A DNA stretch of 64,000 bases from the NCBI RefSeq assembly GCF_000379105.1, contig NZ_KB900609.1, positions 5,668,763 through 5,732,762 of the forward strand. Direction: 5' to 3'. The notes beneath the pieces are model-generated. The model ran no database searches and had not been told where the DNA came from. It saw only the letters and a program-made list of their open reading frames with translations. Of this stretch, positions 39,101 to 47,355 are shown in pieces. The translations under genes and the position numbers were made by a program. The stretch's first letter is position 1, and every line of letters starts with the position of its first letter. The DNA comes from Methylobacterium sp. WSM2598. Its GTDB lineage: Bacteria > Pseudomonadota > Alphaproteobacteria > Rhizobiales > Beijerinckiaceae.

Positions 39101-42100
39101 ATCAGGCCGCGCAGAGCCTGAGGCGCGGCGAGTGCACGCTGGCGGTGGCGGGCGGCGTGAACCTCATGCTGGCGCCGGACAACACCATCCTGCTGTCGCG
39201 AGCGCGGGCGCTGTCGCGGGCCGGCCAGTGCCGGGCCTTCGACGAGGCGGCGGACGGCTTCGTCCGGGGCGAGGGCTGCGGCGTCGTGATCCTGAAGCGG
39301 GTGCGGGACGCGCTCGCGAACGGCGACAGGATCTACGCGGTCATCCGCGGCTCCGCGGTGAACCACGACGGGGCGAGCAGCGGGCTCACGGTCCCGAACG
39401 GCTCGGCCCAGGAGGCCCTGATCCGCAATGCCCTGCGCGTCGCGGGCGTCCAACCCAACGAGGTCGACTACGTGGAGGCCCACGGGACCGGCACGCCCCT
39501 GGGCGATCCGATCGAGGTCCGCGCCCTCGGCGCCGCGCTGGGGGGAGACCGGAGCAGGCCGCTGCTTCTCGGATCCGTGAAGACGAATCTCGGCCATCTC
39601 GAAGCCGCGGCCGGGATCGCCAGCATCATCAAGGTGGCGCTGTCGCTCGACAACGAGCTGCTGGTGCCTCAACTCCCCGTGGAGCGGGTCAACCCGAACA
39701 TCGCGCTCGACGAGATTCCCGCGCAGGTGCTGGTCGCGCCGCTCGCCTGGAAGCGGGACGACGCCCCGGAGACGGGGACCGCGAAGCGCAGGATCGCGGG
39801 CGTCAGCGGCTTCGCCCTGCAGGGCACGAACGTCCACGTGGTCCTCGAAGAGGGACCCGCCGCGACGGCCCGCGAGAGGACGGCCGTCGGCGAGGCGGAG
39901 CCGCCGGCGGGGGCGGCCTGCCTCCTCGGCGTGTCGGCCCAGAGCGGGGCGGCGCTGCGTCAGCAGGCCGCCCGCTACGCGGAGGCCCTCGACCGGGCCG
40001 AAGCGGGCTCGCTCCTCGACTTCTGCTGGAGCGCCAACACGGGCCGGGCCCAGTTCCCCTGGCGGGCGGCGATCGTGGCCCGCACCCGGGAGGAGATGAG
40101 CCGGAAGCTCGTGGCGCTCGCCGCCGGGGAGCCGGCCCCGCCCGCCGAGCCGAAGCGGATCGCATTCCTCTTCACCGGACAGGGCTCGCAGTATCTCGGG
40201 ATGGGGCGGCAGCTCTACCAGACCTTCCCGGTGTTCAGGGACGCGATGGATCGCTGCGCGGCGCTGCTGCGCCGGGAGCGCAGCGTGGACCTGCTCGACG
40301 TCATGTGGGGAGGCGGCCCGGACGGCGGCGAGGAGCGCCTGCACCAGACGGAGTACACGCAAGCCGCCCTGTTCTCGCTGCAATACGGGCTGGTCGAACT
40401 CTGGAAATCCTGCGGCGTGAGCCCGGCTGCCGTCCTGGGTCACAGCGTCGGGGAGTTCGCCGCGGCCGTGACGGCCGGCGTGCTCGGCTGGGAGGACGGG
40501 CTGCTTCTGATCGCCGACCGCGGACGCCTGATGCAGCGCGGGACGGAGCCGGGTGCGATGGTGGCGATCGCGGCCCCGTCCGATGCGGTGCACGAGGTCG
40601 TCGCGCGCCACGCCGGCAGGGTCGGCGTGGCGGCGGTCAACGGGCCGCGGAGCATCGTGGTGTCCGGTGAGGCGGCGGGCGTCCGCGAGGTGGCGCGGCA
40701 CTTCGAGGCGCAGGGCGTCCCGGTCAAGCCGCTGCAGGTCACGCGGGCCTTCCACTCGCCGCTGATGGATCCGATCCTGCAGCCCTTCGAGGAACGGGCA
40801 TCCGAGGTGGCGTTCGCGCCGCCGCAGATCCGCTTCGTCTCGAGCCTGACCGGCGCGGAGGCCGCCGACGAGATCCGCACGGCGCGATACTGGACGGACC
40901 AGCTCCGGCAGCCTGTCTTGTTCGGCGCCGGCGCGCAGGCCCTCGTCCGGGACTCGCAGGAGTGGCACGTCGTCGAGATCGGCCCGCGGCCGACGCTGCT
41001 CGCCCTCGCCCAGGACTGCGTCCCCGATCCGGCCCGCCATCTCTGGACGCCGACGATGGGGAGCAAGCGGCCGGGGGCCGCGGACGAGAGGGAGACGGAG
41101 GACGCATCGTTCCTGCACGCGCTCGGCCAAGCCTACGCGAGCGGCGTGCCCGTCCGCTGGCGGGGCGTCGATTTCGGCGCCGCGCCGCGCAGGGTTCGGG
41201 TTCCGACCTATCCCTTCCAGAGGAAGCGCTTCTGGATCGAGACGCGGCCGGGCCGCCGCGACCCCGTGCCGTCCGGCACGGTCGCCGCGGCGCGGCCGCT
41301 CCTCGGCACGCGACTGGAATCCCCGGTCCTGTCGGACAAGGCGGTGCACGAGGTCGAGCTCGCCGCGGAATCGTTCGACTTCGTGAGGGACCACGTCGTC
41401 GCGTCGGCGGCGACGGGGCCGGTCTTCCCGGCGGCAGGGTTCATCGAGATGATGCTCGAGGCTGGCCGCGAGGCGAGCCCGGCCACGCCGGTCGGCCTGG
41501 AGGCCGTCGCGTTCGAGAATCCCGCGATGCTGCGTCCGGGAGAGAGCCACCGGCTGCAATGCGTCGTCAGCCCGCGCGCGGCGGGGGACCGGACCTCCGG
41601 CGAGATCGAGATCCACTTCAAGGACGGGCCGTGGACCCGCTGCGCGACCGGCCGTTTCGGGCCCGGTGCCGCTGCGCGGGCGGATGCGGTCGACATCGAG
41701 GACGTGCGGCGGAGGTGCCGCAGCGCGCCGAGTGCGGATCTCTACGCCGTGTTCGACAGGATGGGCCTTCGCTACGGGCCCGCGCTGCGGCGCATCGAGG
41801 GCCTCTGGAAGGGTGATGGCGAGGCGCTCGCGCGGATCCGCGGCCCGGGATCGGACGCCGTCGGCGAGGCGACCCCGCGGTTCGTGCTCGACCCGGCCGT
41901 CCTGGATTGCGGCATGCAGTCCTTCGCGAGCTGCCTGCCCGAGGGCGTCCTCGGCGAGACCCTGATCCTGCCGGTCCGGATCGGCGCGCTGCGATGCTTC
42001 GGCGCGCTCGGGGACGCGCGCGCGGTGTGGAGCTACGCCCGCCTCGTCTCGCAGTCCGGAACGGGCAGACGGTCCTATACCGGCGACGTGTGGATCCTCG

Positions 42101-44049
42101 ACGACGCGGGTGCGGTGCTGGCCGAGATCCGGGGCCTGACCGTGATGGAGGCCAGCCTCGGCACGGCCCGGGATCTCACCTACGGCGTCCGCTGGGAGCG
42201 AACCCCCGCCGCGGCGCAGGCGCTCCTCGGCGGGACGACCCTGGTCTACGCCGAGGACGGCGCGGATCAGGCGCGCCGCATCGTCGAGGGACGGCTCGGC
42301 CCGCGGGCGGCCGGCTGGCACGTCGCGCAATCCCTGGCGGAAGCCCGCAGCCTCGTCGCCGACCAAGGGCTGAGGAGCGTCGTCTTCGTGGCGGGCGATG
42401 CCCCGCTGCTCGACCCGCGGCGCGGCTACGGCCCGTGCCTGGAGCTGATCCGCGCGCTGTCGCGGGCGCAAGGGAGCCGCGCGGGCGCGGCCGAGCGGCC
42501 GCGGCTGCTGGTCGTGACGCGGAACGCGCAGGGCACCGGCCTGGAAGCGGCGCCCCTCAGCGTCTCCCAGGCGCCCCTGATCGGGCTCGCGCGCGTCGCC
42601 CGCCTGGAATGCCCCGAGATCGCCGTCCGGCTCATCGACGTCGAGGCGGGATCGGCGGAATGGGTGGAGGAGGTGCTCGCGGATCCGGCCGAGAGCGAGG
42701 TGGCGATTCGCGGCGGCGTCAGGTACGTCCCGCGCCTGACGAGGCTCGCGGATCTCGGCACGGCGCCCGACCGCCCGCTCTGCGACCCGGGCAAGAGCTA
42801 CCTCGTGACGGGCGGCCTCGGGGCGCTGGGCCTCGACGTGGCGCAGTGGCTCGCCGAGCAGGAGGGCGCCCGGACGCTGGTCCTGATCGGCCGGAGCGAC
42901 CCTGGTCCGGAGGTCCGCGACAGGATCGACGCGCTGCGGAGTCGGACCGGGGCCCGGATCGAGACGGTCGCCCTCGACGTCGCCGACGCGGACGGTCTGC
43001 GGGATTGGCTGACCCGGCACGTCCGAACCCGGACGCTCGGTGGCATCGTCCACGCGGCGGGCACGCTCGCCGACGCGACCCTGGAGCGCCAGGACTGGGA
43101 CAAGTTCGAGGCGGTCGCGCGTCCCAAGGTCCTCGGCGCGTGGAACCTGCACGCGGCGACGCAGGACCTCGCCGTTCCCCTGGACTTCTTCGCGTGCTTC
43201 TCGTCCGCGGCCTCGCTGCTCGGCAATGCCGGGCAGGCCAACTACGCCGCCGCGAACGCGTTCCTCGATCTGCTGATGCACGAGAGGGCACGGCTCGGCA
43301 TGCCGGGCCTCTCGGTGAACTGGGGCAACTGGGACGGGAAGGGCCTGGCCGCCGCGCTGCGGGGCGACCATGGCCCGGCCGGGGCAGGGGCGGCCGCGCG
43401 GACGCTGATGGATTCCGGCCTGGCCCTTCGCGTGTTCGGCCGCCTGCTGAGGCGCCGGGTGGCGCAGGCCGGCGCGTTCGACATCCGCTGGGCGGAGATC
43501 CTTAAGGGGAGTCAGCGGGTGAATGCCGGAACCTTCCTTGCCGAATTCAACGAAGCGGAGGCGGACGTGCCGGACACATCGAGTGCCGCGCCGAGGACGC
43601 TGGCGGACATCGTCGCGGAGAGTGCGCTGGCGGAGCGGGCGGAAGCGGTCGGCCGGTTCCTGCAGGAGGAACTGTCCGAGGTTCTGGGTGCCCGGGTGGA
43701 CCCGAGGGCGGGGCTCGTCGAACAGGGCATGGACTCGCTCGCGGCGGTCGAGTTCAGGAACCGGCTCAAGGGCAGGGTGGGGTACGCGGTCGCGATTCCA
43801 CCGACAGTGATCTTCGACTACCCGACCCTGGACGCGCTCGCGGCCTACCTCCTGGCGCGGTTCGAGGACCAGGAGCCTCGCCGGGGCGCAGACGAGCCGC
43901 GACCGGCCGTGCGTGCCCTGCCCGAAGCGGGCCTCGGCGGGCCGGGACTCGCGGACGACGAGGTGGAAGACGAATTGCGCGCCCTGATCGAGGCCGAGCT
44001 CAAGGTGCTCGAGGGAACGGGCGCGGACGCCGCGGAGGAGCTGTCATGA
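33109..44049 (+). CDS. Modular type I PKS-2: KS-AT-DH-KR-ACP / KS-AT-DH-KR-ACP
   Basis: 3,646 residues, two modules without ER or thioesterase. Module 1: KS 3-430 (C177); AT about 530-850 (S625 in GHSLGEY, but FSGGGAQ instead of FTGQGAQ and NASH 728-731 instead of HAFH); DH 905-1180 (H938, D1111); KR 1437-1620 (GAFGGLG at 1441); ACP 1715-1790 (S1749). Module 2: KS 1820-2245 (C1990); AT 2350-2660 (S2446; RAFH 2546-2549, malonyl-like); DH 2725-3010 (H2762 but DHVVASAATG instead of HxxxG; D2933); KR 3230-3415 (TGGLGALG at 3234); ACP 3505-3580 (S3543). An acidic tail of about 65 residues ends the protein. Expected product is a chain with two new conjugated double bonds, ending as an enoyl-ACP. 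It starts with almost no N-terminal extension and overlaps the thioesterase gene by ATGA. Confidence 0.95.
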   Translation: MNEPIAIVGMACRFPGGAGDPASYWNLLKEGRDAVVEVPKERWDAAEIYDEDPSGLGKTYAKWGGFLQEPIDRFDAGFFNIPPDEARFLDPQQRLLLEVSWEAIENAGEDPTRLRGSRAGVFVGISYPEYLHLQLNPHAIQEGGLYVGLGGVFSAAAGRVSYVLGLQGPSVAIDTACSSSLVAIHQACLALRSRECEMALACGVNLILTPHFTDMLSKMRALAKDGRCKTFDAAADGYVRSEGCGVLVLRRLADALARQDRIVAVVRGSAVNQDGASQGLTVPNALAQEALIRQALEAASLRPADIDYVEAHGTGTPVGDAIEARALGAVFSGSRAEPLTIGSVKTNLGHLESAAGVASVMKVALALQNELIPRNLNLATLNPSLALDRIPAQVPAQPLAWRRGERRRAAGISGFALQGTNAHVVLEEAPEAVLPEPPEADRPLHLLALSAKSEGALRDLARRYLAMRWAPSLADICHTANLGRAHFDLRMAVTGASVDDVRGRLRTLVESDFETVPAGVTIPVQPAPARATGVVFLFSGGGAQYPGMGRRLYATQPTFRRALDRCAEIVSAYREVPLLSVMFGDRTDLLDRMDYMQPALFAYEWAMTALWRSFGIEPAAVMGHSLGEYAAAAVAEVFSLEDALRLICRRGLLMHEVERSQGEGAMASLAVGERAASEALSTVAGRVSIAALNGPQNTVVSGERAAVRRLVEEFQGRGIKAKLLAVSNASHSPLMEPILEAFEEVADLVAYGRPSLQLISNLTGGEASAEIVCDSGYWTRHIRQPVRFHDGMQTLRRLGYTRFLEVGPHPVLLGMGQDCFPEVDDDTAWLPSARRDADEWEEMLASLGALYVRGHDVDFQGFDRDYPHRRKLSLPTYPFDRKSYWNDVSSGSRAAPAGDRETGAHPWIGKTLASASRPGEVTCEAEIDTTRFAFLADHAVLGRIVFPAAGFLELVAEAVTVRWGKGAACVLRDVHFATPLVLDPAKRYRLQCVLTAGPAPGVEAEFAVLGCEGELTAPWTSHASGRIEILGAEPAAAAAAPDALRARCPEVLTADHCFATFAAQGIAYGPGFRGVTRVLRGRREALGEVVWPEELAAGPRPAYILHPAILDACIQVLSQCVDGAKDGDAARVGLPVQIDSVAWTGTLPAGRLLSHAVLREQSETRYSGDVTILDADGRTIASVQGLTVSLVAQGQLRRMLGRSLHGLQHEVTWVPQEAARPASTPSSGQTWLVFADRGGVAESLRARCEGAGITLVEVAHACTALSAASGDLDADACASVVRERLGAGALAFDKVVFLWGLDESFSRNPTPDALAADQRLGYASLLAVAQELVRTGRERPLYVVTRGVHADAPGAAPALSQAPLWGLAKVIQIEHPALDCVAIDLGEDPSPLFDEIASDARDDRQVRYAGGTRLVARLTAKAAGGTAPAADIDAAKTYLIAGAFGGLGVETARWLIAEKVVRSLVLVGRRAPSPAVSQEIEAWRAQGVQVLVRMTDLANLGEVEELFAELDSGAIPPLGGVIHAAGSLRDAALADQTWDDYADLLPAKVFGAWNLHRASLRLRQPLGLMVLFSSASSLFGFAGQSNYAAVNAFLDALAHHRSGLGLRTIGINWGVWARIGRVADLAEGSLREAGIIALDPEEGMALLEAILRDGEARQVGALAVDWPRFLRTLHGEAGVPRFLEAYRRTPARGAQPKGDVVQRVLGLPASERRAVLAQVVQTEVAQILGRGRDESLDPRIGFSELGMDSLMTVQLRNRLKKQFGEHARIAASLAFDHPNIEALSEYLDAELARRGGAPAAPAAAPAEPARAAAPDEDAVAIVGLGCRFPGGASDPQAYWSLLSEQRCGIVPVPRERWDNDAVYDPDPDAEGRTYARTGGFLQEPIDSFDAGFFRIVPGEARLLDPQQRLMLEVTWEALEDGGIVPTELRGTSTGVFVGLSYSDYALLVQRAGVTGGGLYAGTGSSASFAAGRISHFLGLQGPCLTLDTACSSSLVALHQAAQSLRRGECTLAVAGGVNLMLAPDNTILLSRARALSRAGQCRAFDEAADGFVRGEGCGVVILKRVRDALANGDRIYAVIRGSAVNHDGASSGLTVPNGSAQEALIRNALRVAGVQPNEVDYVEAHGTGTPLGDPIEVRALGAALGGDRSRPLLLGSVKTNLGHLEAAAGIASIIKVALSLDNELLVPQLPVERVNPNIALDEIPAQVLVAPLAWKRDDAPETGTAKRRIAGVSGFALQGTNVHVVLEEGPAATARERTAVGEAEPPAGAACLLGVSAQSGAALRQQAARYAEALDRAEAGSLLDFCWSANTGRAQFPWRAAIVARTREEMSRKLVALAAGEPAPPAEPKRIAFLFTGQGSQYLGMGRQLYQTFPVFRDAMDRCAALLRRERSVDLLDVMWGGGPDGGEERLHQTEYTQAALFSLQYGLVELWKSCGVSPAAVLGHSVGEFAAAVTAGVLGWEDGLLLIADRGRLMQRGTEPGAMVAIAAPSDAVHEVVARHAGRVGVAAVNGPRSIVVSGEAAGVREVARHFEAQGVPVKPLQVTRAFHSPLMDPILQPFEERASEVAFAPPQIRFVSSLTGAEAADEIRTARYWTDQLRQPVLFGAGAQALVRDSQEWHVVEIGPRPTLLALAQDCVPDPARHLWTPTMGSKRPGAADERETEDASFLHALGQAYASGVPVRWRGVDFGAAPRRVRVPTYPFQRKRFWIETRPGRRDPVPSGTVAAARPLLGTRLESPVLSDKAVHEVELAAESFDFVRDHVVASAATGPVFPAAGFIEMMLEAGREASPATPVGLEAVAFENPAMLRPGESHRLQCVVSPRAAGDRTSGEIEIHFKDGPWTRCATGRFGPGAAARADAVDIEDVRRRCRSAPSADLYAVFDRMGLRYGPALRRIEGLWKGDGEALARIRGPGSDAVGEATPRFVLDPAVLDCGMQSFASCLPEGVLGETLILPVRIGALRCFGALGDARAVWSYARLVSQSGTGRRSYTGDVWILDDAGAVLAEIRGLTVMEASLGTARDLTYGVRWERTPAAAQALLGGTTLVYAEDGADQARRIVEGRLGPRAAGWHVAQSLAEARSLVADQGLRSVVFVAGDAPLLDPRRGYGPCLELIRALSRAQGSRAGAAERPRLLVVTRNAQGTGLEAAPLSVSQAPLIGLARVARLECPEIAVRLIDVEAGSAEWVEEVLADPAESEVAIRGGVRYVPRLTRLADLGTAPDRPLCDPGKSYLVTGGLGALGLDVAQWLAEQEGARTLVLIGRSDPGPEVRDRIDALRSRTGARIETVALDVADADGLRDWLTRHVRTRTLGGIVHAAGTLADATLERQDWDKFEAVARPKVLGAWNLHAATQDLAVPLDFFACFSSAASLLGNAGQANYAAANAFLDLLMHERARLGMPGLSVNWGNWDGKGLAAALRGDHGPAGAGAAARTLMDSGLALRVFGRLLRRRVAQAGAFDIRWAEILKGSQRVNAGTFLAEFNEAEADVPDTSSAAPRTLADIVAESALAERAEAVGRFLQEELSEVLGARVDPRAGLVEQGMDSLAAVEFRNRLKGRVGYAVAIPPTVIFDYPTLDALAAYLLARFEDQEPRRGADEPRPAVRALPEAGLGGPGLADDEVEDELRALIEAELKVLEGTGADAAEELS

Positions 44050-44813
44050 CCCTCGACAAGACATGGTTTCACGCCGCGGCTCCCCGGCCAGGCGTGCGGC
44101 TCAGGCTGGTCTGCTTCCACTACGCCGGGGGGGCCGCGCAGATGTTCAACACCTGGCAGCGCAGGATCGCCCCCGAGATCGAGGTCTGCGCGGTCCAGTT
44201 GCCGGGGCGGTGGAGCCGCCTGAAGGAGGCGCCCCTGCGCAGCGTCCCCGCAATGGCCAAGGCCGTCGCGGACGTGTTCGAGCCTCTGCTCGACCGGCCC
44301 TACGCCGTCTTCGGCCACAGCCTCGGGGCCGCGGTCGGGTTCGAGCTGATCCACGCGCTCGCGGAGCGGGGATCGCGGCTCCCGGTCCACTTCTTCGCGT
44401 CGGCGCGCCACGCCCCGCATCTTCCGAGCGCGGTCCCGTCGCTCCACCGGCTCCCGGAGGCACAGTTCATCGCGGTGCTTCGGGACCGCTACGCGGCGCT
44501 GCCGAGGGAGATCCTGGAGGACCCCGAGATGCTGCCGATCTTCCTCAACGTCCTGAGGGCCGACCTGGAAGCCATCGAGACCTACCGCTACGTCCCGCGG
44601 GCGGCCCTGTCCGTTCCGATCACCGCGATGGGCGGCACCCGGGATCCGGCGGTCGCGCAAGCTCAGCTCGAGGCCTGGGCCGACCTGACCACGGCCGGCT
44701 TCGCGGTCAGGATGTTCGATGGCGATCACTTCTACCTTCGCCCGAAGGAGGACGAGGTGATCGCGGCGCTCCAGAAGACCCTCGAGCCGGAGTTGATCGC
44801 CTGCTGCGGCTGA
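44046..44813 (+). CDS. Type II (editing) thioesterase
   Basis: 255 residues, alpha/beta-hydrolase of the TesA/GrsT/RifR type. The opening LVCFHYAGGAAQMFNTWQ and VQLPGR are family hallmarks. Nucleophile S92 is in GHSLG and the catalytic histidine is H228 in GDHFYL. These free-standing enzymes clear stalled or wrong acyl groups from carrier proteins. The gene overlaps PKS-2 (ATGA) and so is made with it. Since neither PKS has its own thioesterase it could also help release product, but DarB is a better candidate for that. Confidence 0.93.
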   Translation: MTLDKTWFHAAAPRPGVRLRLVCFHYAGGAAQMFNTWQRRIAPEIEVCAVQLPGRWSRLKEAPLRSVPAMAKAVADVFEPLLDRPYAVFGHSLGAAVGFELIHALAERGSRLPVHFFASARHAPHLPSAVPSLHRLPEAQFIAVLRDRYAALPREILEDPEMLPIFLNVLRADLEAIETYRYVPRAALSVPITAMGGTRDPAVAQAQLEAWADLTTAGFAVRMFDGDHFYLRPKEDEVIAALQKTLEPELIACCG

Positions 44814-44976
44814 CCATGCGGCGAGGAACCGGCTACGGTGGCGAGGCCAGCATTCCGCGCTCCTTGGCCGCGCGGGCTTGCCGGGACGGGACATGCGGGA
44901 GAGCATCCCGCCGACAGCTTATGAATCGAACCGGCGTCTCATCGTCGGCCCGCCGTCTTCGGAGCGATCCTTGAGG

Positions 44977-45696
44977 ATGTTCCCGCCGAACGAGGTCCGG
45001 GTCTGGCGGGCGCGCGTCGGGCGGCAGCCGGCGGGATGGCTGCCGCTGGCGACGGGAACGCTGTCGGAGGAGGAGCGCGCCCGTCAGGCCCGCTTCGTCC
45101 GCGAACGGGATGCCGAGCTGTTCGCGCTCGGTCGCGCGATGCTTCGCCGGGTCCTCGCGGCGTCCATGGACGTGGCGCCCCGCGCGGTGACGTTCGAGGC
45201 GGGGCCGTTCGGGAAGCCCCGACTCGCGGCCGCGCATCGGGCGCCGTTCCGGTTCAATCCGACGCATTCCGGAGACCTCGCCGTGGTCGCCATCACCGTC
45301 GGACGCGAAGTCGGCGTGGACGTCGAGGCCGTGCGCCCGCTCAAAGATCTCGAGGGGCTCGTTCGAGCGACCTTCTCCGCCCGCGAGCAGCGGGACATCC
45401 TGGCCGCCCCGGAGGCCGGCCGGCTCGCGTCGTTCTTCGCGGCGTGGGCGAGGAAGGAGGCCGTCGTGAAGGCGCTGGGGCACGGTTTGCGCTTTCCGCT
45501 GGACGCCTTCGACGTGGAGGTGAGCCCGGAGGCGCCCCCGGCGCTCCTGGCATCGCGGGAGGCGGCGCTGGTCCCCTCCGCCTGGATCATGCACGCCCTG
45601 CCGCCGATGGCCGGATACGCGTCGGCGCTGGCAGTTGAGCGTGCGATGAATTCCGCGGTGACGTGCGAGGAATGGACCTGCGCCGCCTCCCCGTGA
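44977..45696 (+). CDS. Sfp-type 4'-phosphopantetheinyl transferase
   Basis: 239 residues from ATG 44977 (MFPPNEVRVWRA), where a GGAG lies about 13 nt upstream. In-frame TTG 44878 and ATG 44893 would add an unrelated-looking N-terminus. The Mg-binding and CoA motifs are present: FGKPRL, FNPTHSGDLAVVAI, GVDVEAVRP with D115, and WARKEAVVKALG with E161 and K160. The length is normal for the Sfp group. It should convert the five cluster carrier domains (two per PKS, one on the ligase) to the holo form. Its presence supports the idea that the cluster can work as a self-contained, transferable unit. Confidence 0.92.
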   Translation: MFPPNEVRVWRARVGRQPAGWLPLATGTLSEEERARQARFVRERDAELFALGRAMLRRVLAASMDVAPRAVTFEAGPFGKPRLAAAHRAPFRFNPTHSGDLAVVAITVGREVGVDVEAVRPLKDLEGLVRATFSAREQRDILAAPEAGRLASFFAAWARKEAVVKALGHGLRFPLDAFDVEVSPEAPPALLASREAALVPSAWIMHALPPMAGYASALAVERAMNSAVTCEEWTCAASP

Positions 45697-45772
45697 GGTG
45701 GCGCACAGATGCCGCGCCTAATGCGAGTGAGATTGGCGCCCGAGTTCCCCGCCCGGGACATGGAAGCCAGTC

Positions 45773-46135
45773 ATGACGCCGCATCGGTTCACGGTCGGGC
45801 AGATCGTCACCTATTCCCAGACGCGTTTCCCCAACATGCTCAGCGGGGCCCAGTGCAGGATCGCGCGCCTGCTTCCGACCAGGCCCCAGCCGCTGGGGCC
45901 TGAGTACTTGATCCGGTGCGACCGCTTCGCCCGCGAGCTCATCGTGGGCGAACATGAACTCAGCGAGATCCGGTCACCGAGCGGAGGGGGCAGCCGGGCC
46001 GAACGTCCGCTCGGGCGGCAGCACGCCCGCACGACCATGCCGGGGACCCCTGGCGGGCCGTGGCAGCCACCCCGCGCGGCGTTGGCGCGAAGACCAAATC
46101 CGCGATTCCGAAGTAATCAGGCGGATTTGGCATGA
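45773..46135 (+). CDS. Small hypothetical protein, C-terminus running into a REP element
   Basis: 120 codons from ATG 45773. The first 65 residues look genuine: MTPHRFTVGQIVTYSQTRF, then a RIARLLPTRP stretch, EYLIRCDRFARELIVGEHELS. This resembles short SH3-like alphaproteobacterial proteins (VGQ-V-Y..P....Y-IRC....ER) of unknown function. After about residue 68 the sequence becomes low-quality, and the frame only stops at 46133-46135, just after REP copy E. The original stop was probably lost, giving a read-through tail. It lies between the phosphopantetheinyl transferase and the exporter genes; no role in the pathway is evident. Confidence 0.5.
   Translation: MTPHRFTVGQIVTYSQTRFPNMLSGAQCRIARLLPTRPQPLGPEYLIRCDRFARELIVGEHELSEIRSPSGGGSRAERPLGRQHARTTMPGTPGGPWQPPRAALARRPNPRFRSNQADLA
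46094..46130. repeat. REP-like palindrome, copy E
   Basis: CCAAATCCGC (46094-46103) pairs with GCGGATTTGG (46121-46130), with loop GATTCCGAAGTAATCAG. It is nearly identical to copy D, including the GCGAAGA leader, and shares the overall span of 37 bases. Confidence 0.8.
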
Positions 46136-46208
46136 GACGGCGGGTGGAGATCCCGGACAAGCGGACCGCGAGCACCCAGTCGGCAGATTTTCCCCAGAGG
46201 AGCGGTTG

Positions 46209-47351
46209 ATGAACGGTGTGGCCGTCAGAATGCTCATCCGGGATCACGCCAAGTATCTTGGGCTCGTGTTCGGTATCGCCTTCTCGACGATGCTGATGTC
46301 GAACCAAGTCGCGATCTTCATCGGCCTGATGCTGCGCACGGCGAGCCAGATCATCGACGTTCGCGAGACCGACATCTGGGTGATGGATCCGCGCGTCGAA
46401 TACATCGACGTGGTCGAGGGAATGGCGGATATGCAATTGCACCGCGTGCGTGGGGTGGAGGGGGTCGACTGGGCCGTCCCGCTGCACAAGAGCCTCCCCG
46501 TCGCGCACACGCGGGAGGGGGTGCTGCAGCAGGTGATCCTGCTCGGCGTCGACGACGCCACGCTGGTCGGCGTCGCACCGCACCTGGTCCTCGGCGCGGT
46601 CGAGGATCTCAGGCAGCCGGATGCCGTGATCGTCGACCGGGCGGGATACCAGTTCATGTGGCCCGGGGAAGCGCTCGCCCTCGGCAAGGAATTCGAGATC
46701 AACGACCGCCGCGCGGTGGTCGTCGCGATCTCCGAGGCCTCTGCGCCCTTCGCCACCTTCCCGGTCGTGCACACCAAGTATTCCAGCGCGCTCGGCTTCG
46801 ACGGGCGCTCCCGCAAGCAATTGTCCTTCGTGCTCGCCCGCGCCCGTGCGGGTCAGGATCCGCGCGCGCTCGCCAGGCGGATCGCCGCGGAGACGGGCCT
46901 GAAGGCCCTGACGTGGCGCGACTTCGCCTGGGCCACCGTCGAATACTACATGAAGCGGACCGGGATTCCGGTGAATTTCGGGATCACGACGGCCCTCGGC
47001 TTCATCGTCGGCGCCGTCGTCGTCGGACAGACCTACTACCTGTTCGTCCTTGAGAACCTGCGCCACTTCGGCGCCCTGAAGGCCATGGGTGTCGGCAATC
47101 TCACGATCGTGCGCATGGTCCTGCTCCAGGCCGTGGTCGTGGCGAGCATCGGCTACGCCATCGGCATCGGGTTCTGCGCCGTGTTCTTCGAGGTGTTGTC
47201 GCGCACGGCGATCGACTTCCGCGGCTTCGCGCTGCCCTGGGAGGTCGCGGCCGGAACGGCCGGCGCCGTCTTCGTCATCATCGCCGTCGCGAGCCTCGCC
47301 AGCATCCGCAGGGTGCTTGTCGTGGATCCCGCGATCGTGTTCCGGGGCTAG
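46209..47351 (+). CDS. ABC exporter permease, FtsX/DevC-like
   Basis: 380 residues. One N-terminal transmembrane helix (YLGLVFGIAFSTMLMSNQVAIFIGLM) is followed by a periplasmic domain of about 200 residues and three C-terminal helices (ITTALGFIVGAVVVGQTYYLFV, LLQAVVVASIGYAIGIGF, EVAAGTAGAVFVIIAVASLASI). The FtsX signature LRHFGALKAMGVGNLTIVRMVL sits between them. This is the type VII (MacB/DevC-like) exporter topology. The start is ATG 46209, with a strong GAGGAG ribosome-binding site. It forms an operon with the ATPase (4-nt gap) and the adaptor. Its place at the end of the PKS cluster suggests export of the lipophilic product, as DevBCA exports heterocyst glycolipids in cyanobacteria. Confidence 0.88.
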   Translation: MNGVAVRMLIRDHAKYLGLVFGIAFSTMLMSNQVAIFIGLMLRTASQIIDVRETDIWVMDPRVEYIDVVEGMADMQLHRVRGVEGVDWAVPLHKSLPVAHTREGVLQQVILLGVDDATLVGVAPHLVLGAVEDLRQPDAVIVDRAGYQFMWPGEALALGKEFEINDRRAVVVAISEASAPFATFPVVHTKYSSALGFDGRSRKQLSFVLARARAGQDPRALARRIAAETGLKALTWRDFAWATVEYYMKRTGIPVNFGITTALGFIVGAVVVGQTYYLFVLENLRHFGALKAMGVGNLTIVRMVLLQAVVVASIGYAIGIGFCAVFFEVLSRTAIDFRGFALPWEVAAGTAGAVFVIIAVASLASIRRVLVVDPAIVFRG

Positions 47352-47355
47352 CGCG

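Noticed and set aside
34465-43371. Very long open frame (nearly 3,000 codons) antisense to PKS-2, and a similar one antisense to PKS-1 at 21046-26400
   Set aside because: Opposite-strand frames stay open because of extreme GC bias at third codon positions. Their translations are Arg/Gly/Glu/His-rich, lack any domain and mirror the PKS codons.
44046-44813. Main chain-releasing thioesterase of the cluster
   Set aside because: It is free-standing and of the editing (type II) sequence class; the release role fits DarB better. Not excluded, but not claimed.
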